A DNA stretch of 64,000 nt from Bacteroidales bacterium (lineage in GTDB: Bacteria > Bacteroidota > Bacteroidia > Bacteroidales > UBA932), in NCBI GenBank assembly GCA_029098505.1, contig JAQXOE010000002.1, forward strand, positions 48,809 through 112,808. The letters run 5' to 3'. Under the pieces are notes generated by a model that ran no database searches, was not told the DNA's origin, and worked only from the letters and a program-made list of their open reading frames with translations. A program made the translations under genes and the position numbers. This document shows, in pieces, positions 1 to 9,677 of the stretch; the first letter of the stretch is position 1; each line of letters begins with the position of its first letter.

Positions 1-2
1 CC

Positions 3-1208
3 AACTCCTCCAATATTGCGAGGGCACTGAACTCGCTGGGAATCAGAACAGGAGAAATGCTCTCCATCGGAGATGACAGACAAACCATCATAACCAGACT
101 CGAACAGGAATTGAGGGGCAATGACATAGTCATAACCACAGGAGGCCTCGGCCCGACCAAGGATGATATAACCAAAGAAGCCCTCGCTGAACTCTCCAAC
201 AGCCAGGGAAGCTATATGCACGAAGGCCAGATGGAAGTGATACAGAGGATACTGAAATCCAGAGGTATCGAAATGTTGGACATAAATCGTCTCCAAGCTT
301 ATGTTCCGGACAAATGTGAGGTCATAGTCAACAAGTTTGGCACAGCTCCTATTATGGTTTTCAGATTCGACGAAAATCGCTTCGGGCACAAATGCACCCT
401 CTATACACTGCCTGGAGTACCTTTTGAAGCAATAGGAGCATTGGAGGATATCTTGTCAGATATAAAGAAACACTATAGTATAGATAGCATAACGCACGGA
501 AATATAATGACATACGGCATTGCAGAATCCGCGTTAGCCAAGAAAATAGAGACTTGGGAGGAAGCTCTGCCAAAAGATATGCACTTGGCCTATCTTCCAA
601 ATCAGCTTACGGGGGTCAAACTAAGACTCTCTATTTACGGAGGTGATGAAAGCAGCAATGAAAAACGCATAAGGGAGGAATTCTCCAAGCTCAACGAAGT
701 GATTGGCGATTATATTTATTCGGATAAAGAGGATAGCCTGGAAGGGCGCATAGGCAGCTTGCTCAGAGGTAGTGGCAAAACACTTTGCGCAGCCGAATCC
801 TGCACAGGTGGCGAGATTTCACATCTTATTACTACAGTACCGGGTGCATCAGAATACTACTTCGGTTCAGTTACTTCATATTCCCCAAGAGTGAAGGAAA
901 AGTTGCTGGGTGTATCTTCTGAAAGCATAGAGAAGTATGGAATCGTCAGCAGTCAGGTTGCAGCTGAGATGGCTGTTGGTGTCAGGAAACTGATGGGCTG
1001 TACTTATTCTGTCTCTACAACAGGTTGGGCTGATTCATACGGAGACGAATTTGAAGAAGCGGGTACCGTTTGGGTGGGGCTTAGCGGTCCGAGGGGTACA
1101 AGGACAGTAAGATTCAATTTCAAGAATAAGAGGGCAATCAATATCCAGAGATTTGCAGCCGCTGCTCTTAATGAGCTGAGGAAAATGATTGAAGAGGATG
1201 ACAAATAG
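3..1208 (+). CDS. cinA: CinA-family protein (competence/damage-inducible protein, NMN amidohydrolase), 5' truncated by window edge
   Basis: The reading frame is open from base 3, so the true start lies outside the window and 401 residues are visible. The first ATG (57) is internal: the preceding codons read NSSNIARALNSLGIRTGE, which is normal CinA N-terminal sequence. The N-terminal part is a MoaB/COG1058-like nucleotide-binding domain with the TTGGLGPTKDD motif (about 144-176). The C-terminal part is the CinA/PncC domain, with AAESCTGG near 789-812. In the family the C-terminal domain deamidates nicotinamide mononucleotide in pyridine nucleotide salvage; the N-terminal domain can act as an ADP-ribose pyrophosphatase. 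The gene converges on the M19 dipeptidase gene across about 400 gene-free bases. Confidence 0.9.
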   Translation, partial: NSSNIARALNSLGIRTGEMLSIGDDRQTIITRLEQELRGNDIVITTGGLGPTKDDITKEALAELSNSQGSYMHEGQMEVIQRILKSRGIEMLDINRLQAYVPDKCEVIVNKFGTAPIMVFRFDENRFGHKCTLYTLPGVPFEAIGALEDILSDIKKHYSIDSITHGNIMTYGIAESALAKKIETWEEALPKDMHLAYLPNQLTGVKLRLSIYGGDESSNEKRIREEFSKLNEVIGDYIYSDKEDSLEGRIGSLLRGSGKTLCAAESCTGGEISHLITTVPGASEYYFGSVTSYSPRVKEKLLGVSSESIEKYGIVSSQVAAEMAVGVRKLMGCTYSVSTTGWADSYGDEFEEAGTVWVGLSGPRGTRTVRFNFKNKRAINIQRFAAAALNELRKMIEEDDK

Positions 1209-1224
1209 GTCAATCATTAATTGA

Positions 1225-1288
1225 AGGAAGGTACTCACGGTCGCTCCGCGAAACTTGGGACAAGCTTCGCTCCCGTGAGTACCTTCCT
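1225..1288. repeat. Long inverted repeat downstream of cinA
   Basis: A 16-base arm at 1225-1240 (AGGAAGGTACTCACGG) is perfectly complementary to 1273-1288. The 32-base loop holds a second imperfect stem (about GCGAAACTTG against CAAGCTTCGC). The U-tract expected of a simple terminator is absent, so it is either a 3' mRNA-end structure or a small repeat element. The core CTTGGGACAA of the loop recurs at about 1336-1345 after a similar CTCCGC, giving a short direct repeat. The rest of 1209-1611 holds no credible gene. Confidence 0.6.
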
Positions 1289-1392
1289 CCTTCAAAGACA
1301 ATGACCCTGACAACCATACCCTAAACTCCGCTAATCTTGGGACAAACTGTAAGCGTGGGGGATAAATGCCTGACACATAGCGAGTTAGATGG

Positions 1393-1422
1393 TTATCTAT
1401 GGGAAATATTTCCCATAGATAA
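1393..1422. repeat. 30-bp perfect palindrome in the cinA/dipeptidase intergenic region
   Basis: The 15 bases at 1393-1407 (TTATCTATGGGAAAT) are followed directly by their exact reverse complement at 1408-1422, with no spacer. A perfect two-fold symmetric site of this length is unusual for a terminator because there is no loop and no U-tract. It could be a protein-binding site, a cruciform or a repeat end. No function can be assigned. Confidence 0.6.
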
Positions 1423-1579
1423 ATACTTAAGTCATTGATACACAATAAGTTATCTCCCACGACGGCCACGTAGATCCACAGCGCAGCAAAGATCCCACGG
1501 CAGCAACTTTTCCAGCCAACACAAAAGAAATTGAAGTCTAAGTTGATTTGCAACTTAAATTGACCTATATCATTGATTT

Positions 1580-1614
1580 TAACAAAAGAGTTATATATTA
1601 TAACTTTTTTGTTA
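1580..1614 (-). terminator. Hairpin at the 3' end of the dipeptidase gene
   Basis: The arm at 1580-1595 (TAACAAAAGAGTTATA) pairs with 1599-1614 over 16 bases with one G-U type mismatch and a 3-base loop. It overlaps the dipeptidase stop codon (1612-1614). Read leftward the distal arm is U-rich, so it can serve as an intrinsic terminator for the minus-strand operon. The A-rich opposite arm may let it act on cinA transcripts too. Confidence 0.5.
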
Positions 1615-2700
1615 GAGAATTTTAGCCACCCTTTCAACTTCTTTAAGCACCCGAAGCAGGTTTCCTCCAGCCACTTTTTCTATATCCTTCCCGGAATAAC
1701 CTCGTCTCCTCATCTCTTCCCAAAGAATAGGAAAACAGGAGACATTCTCCAATCCGGAAGGAGGAACGGCTATGCCATCAAAATCACTTCCGACACCTAC
1801 GTAATCAATGCCCGCAATGTCTATCACGTGCTCAATATGGTCAACCACATCAACATACGAAGGACGGTCAAGCTCCAAGAGTCTGTTCTGAACATCCACC
1901 CAAGCCTTGACCTTTTCTGGATTGCGAGGATCGGCGATGAAATCAGCTTCTATGGCATCAGCCTCATCCTCAAGGCCGCAGGAGTCCAATTTTGCGCAAA
2001 AAGCATCAGAAAGGAAGCGGGGATAAAAATTGACAGCGACCATTCCGCCTTTCGCGGCTATTGCCCTTATCAATTCGTCGGAAAGGTTTCTGCGATGCGA
2101 AGCCATTGCCCTGCAGCAGGAATGGGTCGATACTATCGGTGCCTTTGATAACTCAAGGCAGTCGCGGACAGTATCGTCTGAACAGTGGGCAATGTCAATC
2201 AACATTCCCAGGCGGTTCATTTCGGCTACGACTTCCCTTCCGAAAGGGCTGAGGCCACCCCATCTGCACTGACCTGCGCAAGAGTCGCAGATTTCATTAT
2301 CAGCATTGTGGGCAAGTGTCATACCGATTACTCCCATTCGATAAAACATCCGTAAAAGGGAAAGTGATTTCTGAATGGGAGCGCCGTTCTCAAGAGTGAT
2401 AAGGACAGAGGTCAGACCGCGCCTTTTGTTTTCAAGCAGTTCTTCTGAGTTGAACGCCAGCTCTACCCTACCTTCTGCAGCATCAATCTGGTCATAGAGC
2501 TCAGAAAGCATTTGAAGGACGTATCTAGTTGACTCATCGGGAGTTAGAGCAGGTGAATTAAATAAAGCAAAGAAAGCTGCATCAACTCCACCTGCTTTCA
2601 TTTTAGGAAAATCAACCTGGCCCCAGACGTTGTCCTCCATAAAGTTGCGGGCCCGTACCATCTGAGAGGGTGAATCACAATGGGAATCGAATACAAGCAT
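1612..2700 (-). CDS. Membrane dipeptidase-like zinc peptidase (family M19)
   Basis: This 362-residue protein matches the M19 (renal dipeptidase) family, which hydrolyses dipeptides with a binuclear zinc centre on a TIM barrel. Visible ligand motifs are FDSHCD at the N-terminus (residues 4-9), the Glu of LITLENGAP, then TLAHNADN, IDIAHCSDD and VSTHSCCRA with the later histidines. GVGSDFDG near the C-terminus is also family-typical. No signal peptide is visible, so it is probably cytoplasmic. It is last in a minus-strand run, 2 bases after the DUF2807 gene, and ends in a hairpin. The substrate cannot be told from sequence; D-amino-acid-containing dipeptides are possible. Confidence 0.9.
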   Translation of the reverse strand: MLVFDSHCDSPSQMVRARNFMEDNVWGQVDFPKMKAGGVDAAFFALFNSPALTPDESTRYVLQMLSELYDQIDAAEGRVELAFNSEELLENKRRGLTSVLITLENGAPIQKSLSLLRMFYRMGVIGMTLAHNADNEICDSCAGQCRWGGLSPFGREVVAEMNRLGMLIDIAHCSDDTVRDCLELSKAPIVSTHSCCRAMASHRRNLSDELIRAIAAKGGMVAVNFYPRFLSDAFCAKLDSCGLEDEADAIEADFIADPRNPEKVKAWVDVQNRLLELDRPSYVDVVDHIEHVIDIAGIDYVGVGSDFDGIAVPPSGLENVSCFPILWEEMRRRGYSGKDIEKVAGGNLLRVLKEVERVAKIL

Positions 2701-2702
2701 AC

Positions 2703-3632
2703 TTACTTCTTGCCTTCTCCGTACCTTGATACCGAAGATGTTTTGATATTGACAATGCTGATAACGGGGTCACCGTCATAGACGAGGGAAGAGCTTCCGC
2801 TCATTTCAATGCTGAGTTTCTCAGAAGCTGCCTCGGTGAGTTTGCAAGTGCCTGACAATTTAACCGTTGCATCAGCAGTACGAAAATTGATGGCGTCAAT
2901 ATTGGCATTGCCCGAGCCATTGACTATGAGTTCACGCGTCTTTCCCTTGATGCAGGTCTTCGAAGATCCTGCCGCCTTAAGCTCTGCGACCAAAGTCTGT
3001 CCTTCCAACTCCAGATCTGCGTTCGATGTTGTGTTGAGCGCAAGATGCTCGCTGCTGTGGCCGATGTACGCAGAAGATGAACCGGAGGCTGTAATTTCGA
3101 GGCTTTCCGCATTGACATCAAACTCTGCCTGGCTCTTGTCAGCGAGATTGATACTGACATTTGTGGCATCAAGCGCAAGCTTTTTCAGGCGAGATGACTC
3201 AAGAAGTGAAATACTGAAATCCTTGCATCTCAGTTCATTCTCAACGTAAAGCGTGGATTTGCCGGCAAGTTTCACTGAACAAAGCGGTTCAGGAGTGCTT
3301 ACAACCACATTGAGGACAGGAGCTTCAGCTTTCCTTCCTTTATAAAGTTTCTTTACGTCAGATGGCAAGGATTTCTTGTCTATAGTAATATACAGAACAT
3401 TCTTTTTTACATATGCTTGGATATAATCAGCAAGGACACTGTCAACGGTCAGAGTGGCCGAGTAGTTCCTGCGTGAACTTACCAGCCTGACATCAAAATC
3501 ATAGCTGACATCAATCGCATCAAAAGAAGAGAAATCACGGTTGATTTCTACTACCTGAGCTGATGCTCCAAGTGAAGCAATACATAAAGCAACGCTACAG
3601 AACAAAACCTTTAAATAATTAAATCTCAACAT
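2703..3632 (-). CDS. Secreted DUF2807 (GIN domain, auto-transporter adhesin head-like) protein
   Basis: A 309-residue protein with an N-terminal signal peptide (hydrophobic stretch of about 20 residues ending near GASAQ). The mature part opens with the usual DUF2807 pattern, FSSFDAIDVSYDFDVRL, followed by many short beta-strand repeats rich in Ser, Ala and Asn, as expected for a right-handed beta-solenoid. Such proteins are common in Bacteroidota and are predicted to be periplasmic or surface exposed; no biochemical role is established. It lies between the ABC-F ATPase gene (11 bases upstream) and the dipeptidase gene (2 bases downstream), so co-transcription is likely. Confidence 0.85.
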   Translation of the reverse strand: MLRFNYLKVLFCSVALCIASLGASAQVVEINRDFSSFDAIDVSYDFDVRLVSSRRNYSATLTVDSVLADYIQAYVKKNVLYITIDKKSLPSDVKKLYKGRKAEAPVLNVVVSTPEPLCSVKLAGKSTLYVENELRCKDFSISLLESSRLKKLALDATNVSINLADKSQAEFDVNAESLEITASGSSSAYIGHSSEHLALNTTSNADLELEGQTLVAELKAAGSSKTCIKGKTRELIVNGSGNANIDAINFRTADATVKLSGTCKLTEAASEKLSIEMSGSSSLVYDGDPVISIVNIKTSSVSRYGEGKK

Positions 3633-3643
3633 AATATAATAAT

Positions 3644-5569
3644 TTAATCCTCCATTAAACTAGCCCATTCATCCGTCATTGCATCTAAATCGCGCTTACG
3701 CTCCAGATACTCTCGGGTGAGCTCAATAATATCATCATCCGGGCCGGGAGCTGCAAGCAGCTTCTCAATTTCCGCCATTCGGGTCTCCCTTTTGCCAATC
3801 TCACATTCGAGCCAGGAAATCCTGTTCTTGACTTTTCTTGATTCCTTGCTGGAAGCCTTTCTCTCCTGAAAATCCTTCTGAGCCTCGATTTTCTTCTCAT
3901 CAGCCTTCGAAGCAGAAGGCTGGGAGTTTCCAAAGCGGCGCTCAAGCTCCTGAAGATTCTCAATCTTGCGTTTCGCCAGAAAATCACTCACGCTTCCAAG
4001 GTGCTCTTTGACTCTTCCGTCCTTGAACTCATACATTTTATCTACAAGCCCATCGAGAAAATCCCTATCGTGTGACACTACAATCAACGTACCGTCATAC
4101 TCTTTCAAAGCTGACTTCAGAATATCCTTGGATTGAATATCCATATGATTCGTAGGTTCGTCAAGAGCGAGAAGATTGTGGCTGGAAAGCATAAGTTTAG
4201 CCATACCCAGACGGGCCCTTTCTCCACCGCTGAGCACTGAAACCCTTTTGTCAATATCCTCCCCACGGAAAAGGAATGCCCCAAGGATATCGCGGAGCTT
4301 GGTTCTGACATCTCCGACAGCTATTCTGTCAAGGGTACTGAAAACAGTTTCACGCTTGTCAAGTACATCCTCCTGGTTCTGAGCAAAATAACCAATATCA
4401 ACATTATGACCTATCTTCGCCTCTCCTGAGATGGGGTCCAACTCACGCATAATTACACGCATCAAGGTGGTCTTGCCCTCACCGTTCCGTCCAATCAAAG
4501 CTACCTTCTCCCCTCTTTTGATTTCAATCTCGGCATCCCTGAAAACCACTTTCTGAGGATAGCCCACAGTCAGGGCGCTGCCCTTGAAGACCACGTCGCC
4601 GGAACGTTGTGCAGGAGGAAACTTGACGTGCATCGCCTTCGTGTCAGTCTCGTCAATTTCTATCCTTTCCAGCTTCTCCAAAGCCTTGATCCTGGACTGG
4701 ACCTGATTCGACTTGGTCGGCTTGTACCTGAACTTGTTGATGAAGTCTTCTGTCTTCTCTATCATCCTCTGCTGGTTCTCATAGGCCGCAGTCTGCTGGG
4801 CAATACGTTCAGCCCTGAGCTCAACATACTTGCTGTATGGCACCTTGTAGTCCGTCACGTGCCCCAGAGCCACCTCAACCGTGCGGTTGGTAACATTGTC
4901 CAGAAACTTCCTGTCGTGGGACACCAGCATCAGCGAGCCGCGATAATTCTTCAGATAATCCTCAAGCCATTCAATTGACTCAATGTCAAGGTGGTTCGTA
5001 GGCTCATCGAGAAGCAGCACATCAGGTGATCCAAGCAGTATCTTGGCCAATTCGATACGCATATTCCAGCCCTGGCTGAAGGTCTCAGTCTTCCTGAACA
5101 GCTCTTCATCCTTGAAACCCAAACCAAGCAGGGTCCTCTGCGCCCTGACCTCAGGCGGCTCATTGTGACTGATGGCAAGATGGTCGTTCAAATCATTCAG
5201 TCTCGTAATGAGATTGAGATAGGAAGCGGATTCATAGTCGGTTCTCTCGGAGAGCTGAACGGTAATCTCCCCTATCTCCTTCTCCATTGCCTTAAAGGCA
5301 TCAAAAGCGGTCATAGCCTCCTCGAGGACGGTCCTGCCTTTATTATGCTGCATAATCTGAGGCAGATACCCTATGGTAACGTGCTGGGGCTTGTCGATAG
5401 TCCCTGAGCTAGGGCTCTGCTCCCCGCATAGCAATTTCAATATCGTGGACTTTCCTGCGCCGTTCTTTCCGACAAGGCCAATCTTGTCGCTTTCGCTGAC
5501 GTGAAAGCTGATTCTGTCAAGCAAGGTCCAGTTGCCATAAGCAACGGTCAAGTCATTGATTGATATCAT
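3644..5569 (-). CDS. ABC-F family ATPase (ribosome-associated)
   Basis: This 641-residue protein has two ABC ATPase domains in one chain and no membrane segment, the ABC-F plan. Walker A motifs are GLVGKNGAGKST (near residue 34) and ALIGRNGEGKTTL (near 360). The second signature is LSGGERARLGMAKL, with Walker B segments VLLLDEPTNHLD and LLALDEPTNHMD. A charged linker lies between the domains, and the last 100 residues form a basic coiled coil as in Uup/YdiF-like members. The family acts on the ribosome; the exact subtype, including any antibiotic-protection role, cannot be settled here. Its ATG overlaps the tatC stop in an ATGA, indicating coupled translation. Confidence 0.93.
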   Translation of the reverse strand: MISINDLTVAYGNWTLLDRISFHVSESDKIGLVGKNGAGKSTILKLLCGEQSPSSGTIDKPQHVTIGYLPQIMQHNKGRTVLEEAMTAFDAFKAMEKEIGEITVQLSERTDYESASYLNLITRLNDLNDHLAISHNEPPEVRAQRTLLGLGFKDEELFRKTETFSQGWNMRIELAKILLGSPDVLLLDEPTNHLDIESIEWLEDYLKNYRGSLMLVSHDRKFLDNVTNRTVEVALGHVTDYKVPYSKYVELRAERIAQQTAAYENQQRMIEKTEDFINKFRYKPTKSNQVQSRIKALEKLERIEIDETDTKAMHVKFPPAQRSGDVVFKGSALTVGYPQKVVFRDAEIEIKRGEKVALIGRNGEGKTTLMRVIMRELDPISGEAKIGHNVDIGYFAQNQEDVLDKRETVFSTLDRIAVGDVRTKLRDILGAFLFRGEDIDKRVSVLSGGERARLGMAKLMLSSHNLLALDEPTNHMDIQSKDILKSALKEYDGTLIVVSHDRDFLDGLVDKMYEFKDGRVKEHLGSVSDFLAKRKIENLQELERRFGNSQPSASKADEKKIEAQKDFQERKASSKESRKVKNRISWLECEIGKRETRMAEIEKLLAAPGPDDDIIELTREYLERKRDLDAMTDEWASLMED

Positions 5570-6342
5570 TTCTCTTCAATTGATGAAGTATTGTTTTTCC
5601 TGCATAGCAGGATGCTGAATTCATACAAAAGGTACAGAGGGACTGACAGAACAAACATTGACACGGGATCGGACGGAGTGATGAGGGCCGACAATATCAG
5701 TATAACCATAAAGGCGTGACGTCTGTATTTGCGCAGACTCTCTCTTCCGACCATCCCGAGTCGTGACAATGCCATTATGACGGTAGGAAATTCGAAAACC
5801 AGGCCGATGAGCAGCACCATCGAGGTAAAAAGACTGATGTAACTGCTCAAGGAGATGGTATTGCTGACTGCATCGCTCACCTGATAGCCCATAAAGAAAT
5901 TAAGGCACACGGGAAGGACGAAGCAATATCCCACGACAACACCCAGATAAAAGAGCACCGAACCCAGTTTGAAGGCATTTCCTATCGCCTTACGCTCATT
6001 GTCATACAAAGCCGGGGCAATGAAACTCCAGATTTGCCAGACAATGAACGGAAACGCAGCCACGAAACCGAGGGCGACTGCCATCTTCAAATGAATGAAG
6101 AATTGTGCTGTAACGTCGATATTTATTAGTTCCATATCGACCTGCAGGCCCGTCCACCTGTAAAGGAAGAAATCCGGACGTGTAGGACTCAGGACAATAC
6201 CGTCGAAAAGCGGACCCTTGAAAATAAATCCGATCAAACTGAAAATGCCCACTGCGGCCAGGGATCGGAGCACACAAAACCTGAGCTCCTCAAGATGGTC
6301 CCAGAAGGACATTTCAGATACTTTAGTCTTTTTCTCTGTCAA
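5566..6342 (-). CDS. tatC: Sec-independent protein translocase TatC
   Basis: A 258-residue integral membrane protein with six predicted transmembrane segments. The family N-terminal motif is intact (SFWDHLEELRFCVLRSL), as is the FPFIVWQIWSFIAPALY region. TatC recognises twin-arginine signal peptides and with TatA exports folded proteins across the inner membrane. It starts 6 bases after tatA and its stop codon overlaps the ABC-F start. No tatB-like gene is adjacent, which fits minimal TatA-TatC systems. Confidence 0.95.
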   Translation of the reverse strand: MTEKKTKVSEMSFWDHLEELRFCVLRSLAAVGIFSLIGFIFKGPLFDGIVLSPTRPDFFLYRWTGLQVDMELINIDVTAQFFIHLKMAVALGFVAAFPFIVWQIWSFIAPALYDNERKAIGNAFKLGSVLFYLGVVVGYCFVLPVCLNFFMGYQVSDAVSNTISLSSYISLFTSMVLLIGLVFEFPTVIMALSRLGMVGRESLRKYRRHAFMVILILSALITPSDPVSMFVLSVPLYLLYEFSILLCRKNNTSSIEEK

Positions 6343-6348
6343 AGCCCG

Positions 6349-6546
6349 TCAATCTTTCTTCGACTCGTCGCGGTCAACATCCTTGACCTCGTTCTCAATC
6401 TCCTTGACGCCTTTCTTGAAACTCTTGACGCCCTTGCCAATGCCTTCCATTAGCTCGGGAATTTTCTTGCCTCCGAAGAGAAGCAGGAAGATCGCTACAA
6501 TGGCAATCAGTTCCCAGGTACCGATGAATAGAGGTTGAATCAACAT
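6349..6546 (-). CDS. tatA: Twin-arginine translocase subunit TatA/TatE
   Basis: A 65-residue protein with one N-terminal transmembrane helix (about residues 10-24), the [10 protein letters not shown] hinge, an amphipathic helix ([18 protein letters not shown]) and a short acidic/basic tail. This is the standard TatA layout; the protein multimerises to form the translocation pathway with TatC. It is the first of the tat pair, 36 bases after valS, so it may be read from the valS promoter. Confidence 0.93.
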   Translation of the reverse strand: MLIQPLFIGTWELIAIVAIFLLLFGGKKIPELMEGIGKGVKSFKKGVKEIENEVKDVDRDESKKD

Positions 6547-6581
6547 ATAACAAAAATGTTAAAATATATAACAACAGTGTT

Positions 6582-9266
6582 TTACTTATTATTCCTCAGA
6601 GCATTGAGCTGATTCTCATAACTTTCGATTCGAGAAAGGGCATCAGCCTCCTTCTTGCGTTCTACAGCTATCACCTTCTCCGGAGCATGCGCCACGAAGG
6701 ACTCGTTCGAGAGCTTCTTTCTCACTCCTTCGAGGAATTTTCTCTGATGGTCAAGCTCTGCCTGCAGTTTGGCTATCTCCTCTTCGACATTCACCAGACC
6801 GGTAAGAGGCACGAACATCTCGACTGTTCCCACAATGAACGAAGCACCCGCAACATCACCGAAATCCTCGACGAATTCAATTGATGAAGTATTGGCAAGC
6901 TTCTCTACGACAGGCATCAGTTCCTTAGGGAAGGCACCCTTGACGCGGAGGTCGAGAGCCTCCTTCGGTGAAAGGTTCTTCTGCTGGCGTATGCCTCTGA
7001 TATTGTTGACCGCTCCCTGGGCAATTTCAAAATCCTTGAGCAGATCTGTCGATGCGAGTTTTCCTGAAGGAGTGCTCTGGAACATAATGGTTTCTCCATC
7101 CTTACGCTCCTCAAGATTATGCCAGAGTTCCTCTGTGATAAACGGCATAAAAGGATGAAGGAGACGAAGAAGACTGTCGAAGAACCTTACGGTAGCCGCA
7201 AAGGTAGCCTTGTCAATACCGGCGCCATACGCAGGCTTCACGATTTCCAGATACCAAGAGCAGAAATCATCCCAGAAAAGCTTGTATACGGACATCAGGG
7301 CCTCTGAAATCCTGAACTTTCCGAAAGCGTCATTTATCTCGGCAGACACGGAAGCGAGTCTGTCAGAGAACCATCTCACAGCCTGTTTCGAAGCTTCAGG
7401 CTGAACTACTGAATCATCAGTACTCCAACCAGTTACAAGTCTGAATGCGTTCCAAATCTTATTGCAGAAATTGCGTCCCTGCTCGCAGAGCGAGTCATCG
7501 AAAAGAATATCGTTTCCAGCAGGAGCAGAGAGCATAATGCCCATACGGACACCGTCGGCGCCATATCTGGCGATAAGGTCGAGAGGGTCAGGCGAATTAC
7601 CAAGGGACTTGGACATCTTCCTGCCGAGCTTGTCTCGCACGATACCCGTGAAGTAAACGTGCTTGAAAGGCATTGTGCCCTTGTACTCATATCCCGCCAT
7701 AATCATTCTGGCCACCCAGAAGAAGATGATATCCGGAGCGGTTACGAGGTCGGAAGTAGGATAATAGTAGTTGATTTCCTTGTTGTCAGGATTCTCAATA
7801 CCGTCAAACAGGGAAATCGGCCAGAGCCAGCTTGAGAACCAGGTATCCAGAGCGCCTTCATCCTGAATAAGGTCATCGATTCCGATATTCTCATATCCCT
7901 CAATCCGGCGAGCCTTCTCCAGCGCCTCTTCAGCGGTAGGAGCAACCACGTACTTGCGGTTCTCATCCTTTACGCCCTCCTGACCCGGAAGGAAGTATGC
8001 CGGAATCCTGTGTCCCCACCAGAGCTGACGAGAAATGCACCAGTCCTTGACGTTTGTGAGCCAATTGTTATAGGTATTCCTGTACTTCGGAGGGAAGAAC
8101 TGTATCTCGTCATTCATTACCGGCGGCAATGCGATGTCAGCAAAGTGCTGCATCCTGATGAACCACTGCAGCGAAAGCCTCGGCTCAATAGGAACGTTGG
8201 TGCGCTCTGAATATCCCACCTTATTGTCATAATCCTCCACCTTCTCGACCAGGCCCGCAGCCTCGAGATCCGCGGCAATCTTCCTGCGGCAGTCAAAGCG
8301 GTCCATACCCTGGTAAGGACGGCAGTTCTCCTGAATCTTCTCCTCGAGACAGGTAATGTCCACGTGAGCGTCAGGAGTGAAGATGTCGTATGCAGGAAGA
8401 TTGTGGGTCTGTCCGAGCATATAGTCATTTGCATCGTGCGCTGGAGTCACCTTGAGGCAACCGGTACCGAAGCCAATCTCCACGTACCTGTCCTCGATGA
8501 CAGGAATCTCACGACCAACTATCGGTACGATAAGATGCTTGCCCTTGAGCCACTGGTTCTTCTCCTCCTTTGGATTGATGCAGACTGCGACGTCACCGAA
8601 AATGGTCTCAGGACGGGTCGTAGCCACTACGGCATACTTGCCCGGCTCTTCAGCCACCATATATTTAAGGTAATAGAACTTGCTGTGTTCATCGTGATAG
8701 ATGACCTCCTCGTCCGAAAGCGCAGTCTGACGCTCAGGATCCCAGTTGACCATACGCAAGCCTCTGTATATCAAGCCCTTGTCATACAGATCGCAAAAAA
8801 CTTTGATAACAGCCTTGCTGCGGGTCTCATCCATTGTGAACGAGGTTCTGTCCCAATCGCAGGAACATCCGAGCTTTCTTAGCTGCTTGAGAATGATACC
8901 ACCGTGCTCGTCAGTCCAAGCCCAAGCATGCTTGAGGAACTCCTCACGGCTCAAGTCACTTTTCTTTATGCCCTGTTCTGCCAGTCTCTTGATGACCTTG
9001 GCTTCAGTGGCAATCGACGCATGGTCGGTACCCGGTACCCAGCACGCGTTCTTTCCCTCCATTCTGGCGCGGCGCACCAGAATATCCTGGATGGTCTCAT
9101 TGAGCACGTGGCCCATATGAAGCACACCGGTAACATTCGGTGGTGGAATTACAATAGTATAGGGTTCCCTTTCATCCGGTTCAGAATGAAAGAACTTATT
9201 ATCCTGCCAATAGGCATACCATTTATCCTCTACTTCAGAAGGATTGTATTTAGCCGACAATTCCAT
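6582..9266 (-). CDS. valS: Valyl-tRNA synthetase
   Basis: This 894-residue class I aminoacyl-tRNA synthetase charges tRNA-Val. The HIGH signature is in [13 protein letters not shown] (near residue 40) and the KMSKS loop in [10 protein letters not shown]. The connective editing domain lies between them ([10 protein letters not shown]), and the C-terminus is a coiled coil typical of ValRS. The ATG at 9266 gives [17 protein letters not shown], the usual N-terminus; a longer frame to 9296 would need a TTG start and adds non-conserved residues. It is the first gene of the minus-strand run to the dipeptidase, behind its own promoter at about 9302. Confidence 0.97.
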   Translation of the reverse strand: MELSAKYNPSEVEDKWYAYWQDNKFFHSEPDEREPYTIVIPPPNVTGVLHMGHVLNETIQDILVRRARMEGKNACWVPGTDHASIATEAKVIKRLAEQGIKKSDLSREEFLKHAWAWTDEHGGIILKQLRKLGCSCDWDRTSFTMDETRSKAVIKVFCDLYDKGLIYRGLRMVNWDPERQTALSDEEVIYHDEHSKFYYLKYMVAEEPGKYAVVATTRPETIFGDVAVCINPKEEKNQWLKGKHLIVPIVGREIPVIEDRYVEIGFGTGCLKVTPAHDANDYMLGQTHNLPAYDIFTPDAHVDITCLEEKIQENCRPYQGMDRFDCRRKIAADLEAAGLVEKVEDYDNKVGYSERTNVPIEPRLSLQWFIRMQHFADIALPPVMNDEIQFFPPKYRNTYNNWLTNVKDWCISRQLWWGHRIPAYFLPGQEGVKDENRKYVVAPTAEEALEKARRIEGYENIGIDDLIQDEGALDTWFSSWLWPISLFDGIENPDNKEINYYYPTSDLVTAPDIIFFWVARMIMAGYEYKGTMPFKHVYFTGIVRDKLGRKMSKSLGNSPDPLDLIARYGADGVRMGIMLSAPAGNDILFDDSLCEQGRNFCNKIWNAFRLVTGWSTDDSVVQPEASKQAVRWFSDRLASVSAEINDAFGKFRISEALMSVYKLFWDDFCSWYLEIVKPAYGAGIDKATFAATVRFFDSLLRLLHPFMPFITEELWHNLEERKDGETIMFQSTPSGKLASTDLLKDFEIAQGAVNNIRGIRQQKNLSPKEALDLRVKGAFPKELMPVVEKLANTSSIEFVEDFGDVAGASFIVGTVEMFVPLTGLVNVEEEIAKLQAELDHQRKFLEGVRKKLSNESFVAHAPEKVIAVERKKEADALSRIESYENQLNALRNNK

Positions 9267-9301
9267 TATATATTGATTAATTATATTTTCGCACAATCGT
9301 A

Positions 9302-9309
9302 CAAAGATA
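9302..9309 (-). promoter_or_regulatory. -7 promoter element for valS operon
   Basis: The minus strand reads TATCTTTG, a perfect match to the Bacteroidota -7 consensus TAnnTTTG, about 36 bases upstream of the valS ATG. No clear -33 TTG was found at the usual spacing. It lies back to back with the promoter of the DUF3467 gene. Confidence 0.6.
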
Positions 9310-9322
9310 GGATTTTTTAAGT

Positions 9323-9330
9323 TATTTTTG
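9323..9330 (+). promoter_or_regulatory. -7 promoter element for the DUF3467-kdsC-maf group
   Basis: TATTTTTG matches TAnnTTTG and lies 20 bases before the ATG at 9351, so the 5' leader would be short. It is divergent from the valS element, with only 13 bases between the two. Confidence 0.55.
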
Positions 9331-9350
9331 TAGAAATAATAAATACAATT

Positions 9351-9677
9351 ATGGATAATAAAGAACCTAAGCAGCTCAGCATAGAACTGAAGCCGGAAAC
9401 CGCTACAGGAAAGTATTCAAATCTCGCCATCATTTCACATTCCCACTCGGAATTCGTACTTGATTTTGCAGCGATGCTGCCAGGTCTCCAGAAGCCGGAA
9501 ATCATAAGCAGAATCGTAATGAATCCTGAACACGCCAAAAGGCTTCTGAGCGCTCTGATTGACAATGTGAACAAGTATGAGAATCAGTTCGGGCCGATAT
9601 CCACAGCTGAGCCTCAGCAGCCTAAAGGCACAATCAACCTCAACGACCTGATGAATAACGGAGGCACCAGATCTTAA
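9351..9677 (+). CDS. DUF3467 family protein
   Basis: A 108-residue soluble protein resembling DUF3467, a small conserved family of unknown function. The core [22 protein letters not shown] followed by a block of [20 protein letters not shown] is family-typical. The Ser/His-rich strand and the single helix suggest a compact alpha/beta fold. Its stop codon overlaps the next start by one base (TAATG), so it is translationally linked to the phosphatase gene. No catalytic residues can be identified. Confidence 0.8.
   Translation: MDNKEPKQLSIELKPETATGKYSNLAIISHSHSEFVLDFAAMLPGLQKPEIISRIVMNPEHAKRLLSALIDNVNKYENQFGPISTAEPQQPKGTINLNDLMNNGGTRS

Noticed and set aside
1035..1637. Minus-strand frame of 200 codons across cinA and the intergenic region
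   Set aside because: Antisense to cinA for much of its length; composition is not protein-like and it crosses the hairpins.
6551..6558. CATTTTTG upstream of tatA on the minus strand
   Set aside because: Only 4 bases from the ATG and without a -33 box; the tat genes are more likely read from valS.
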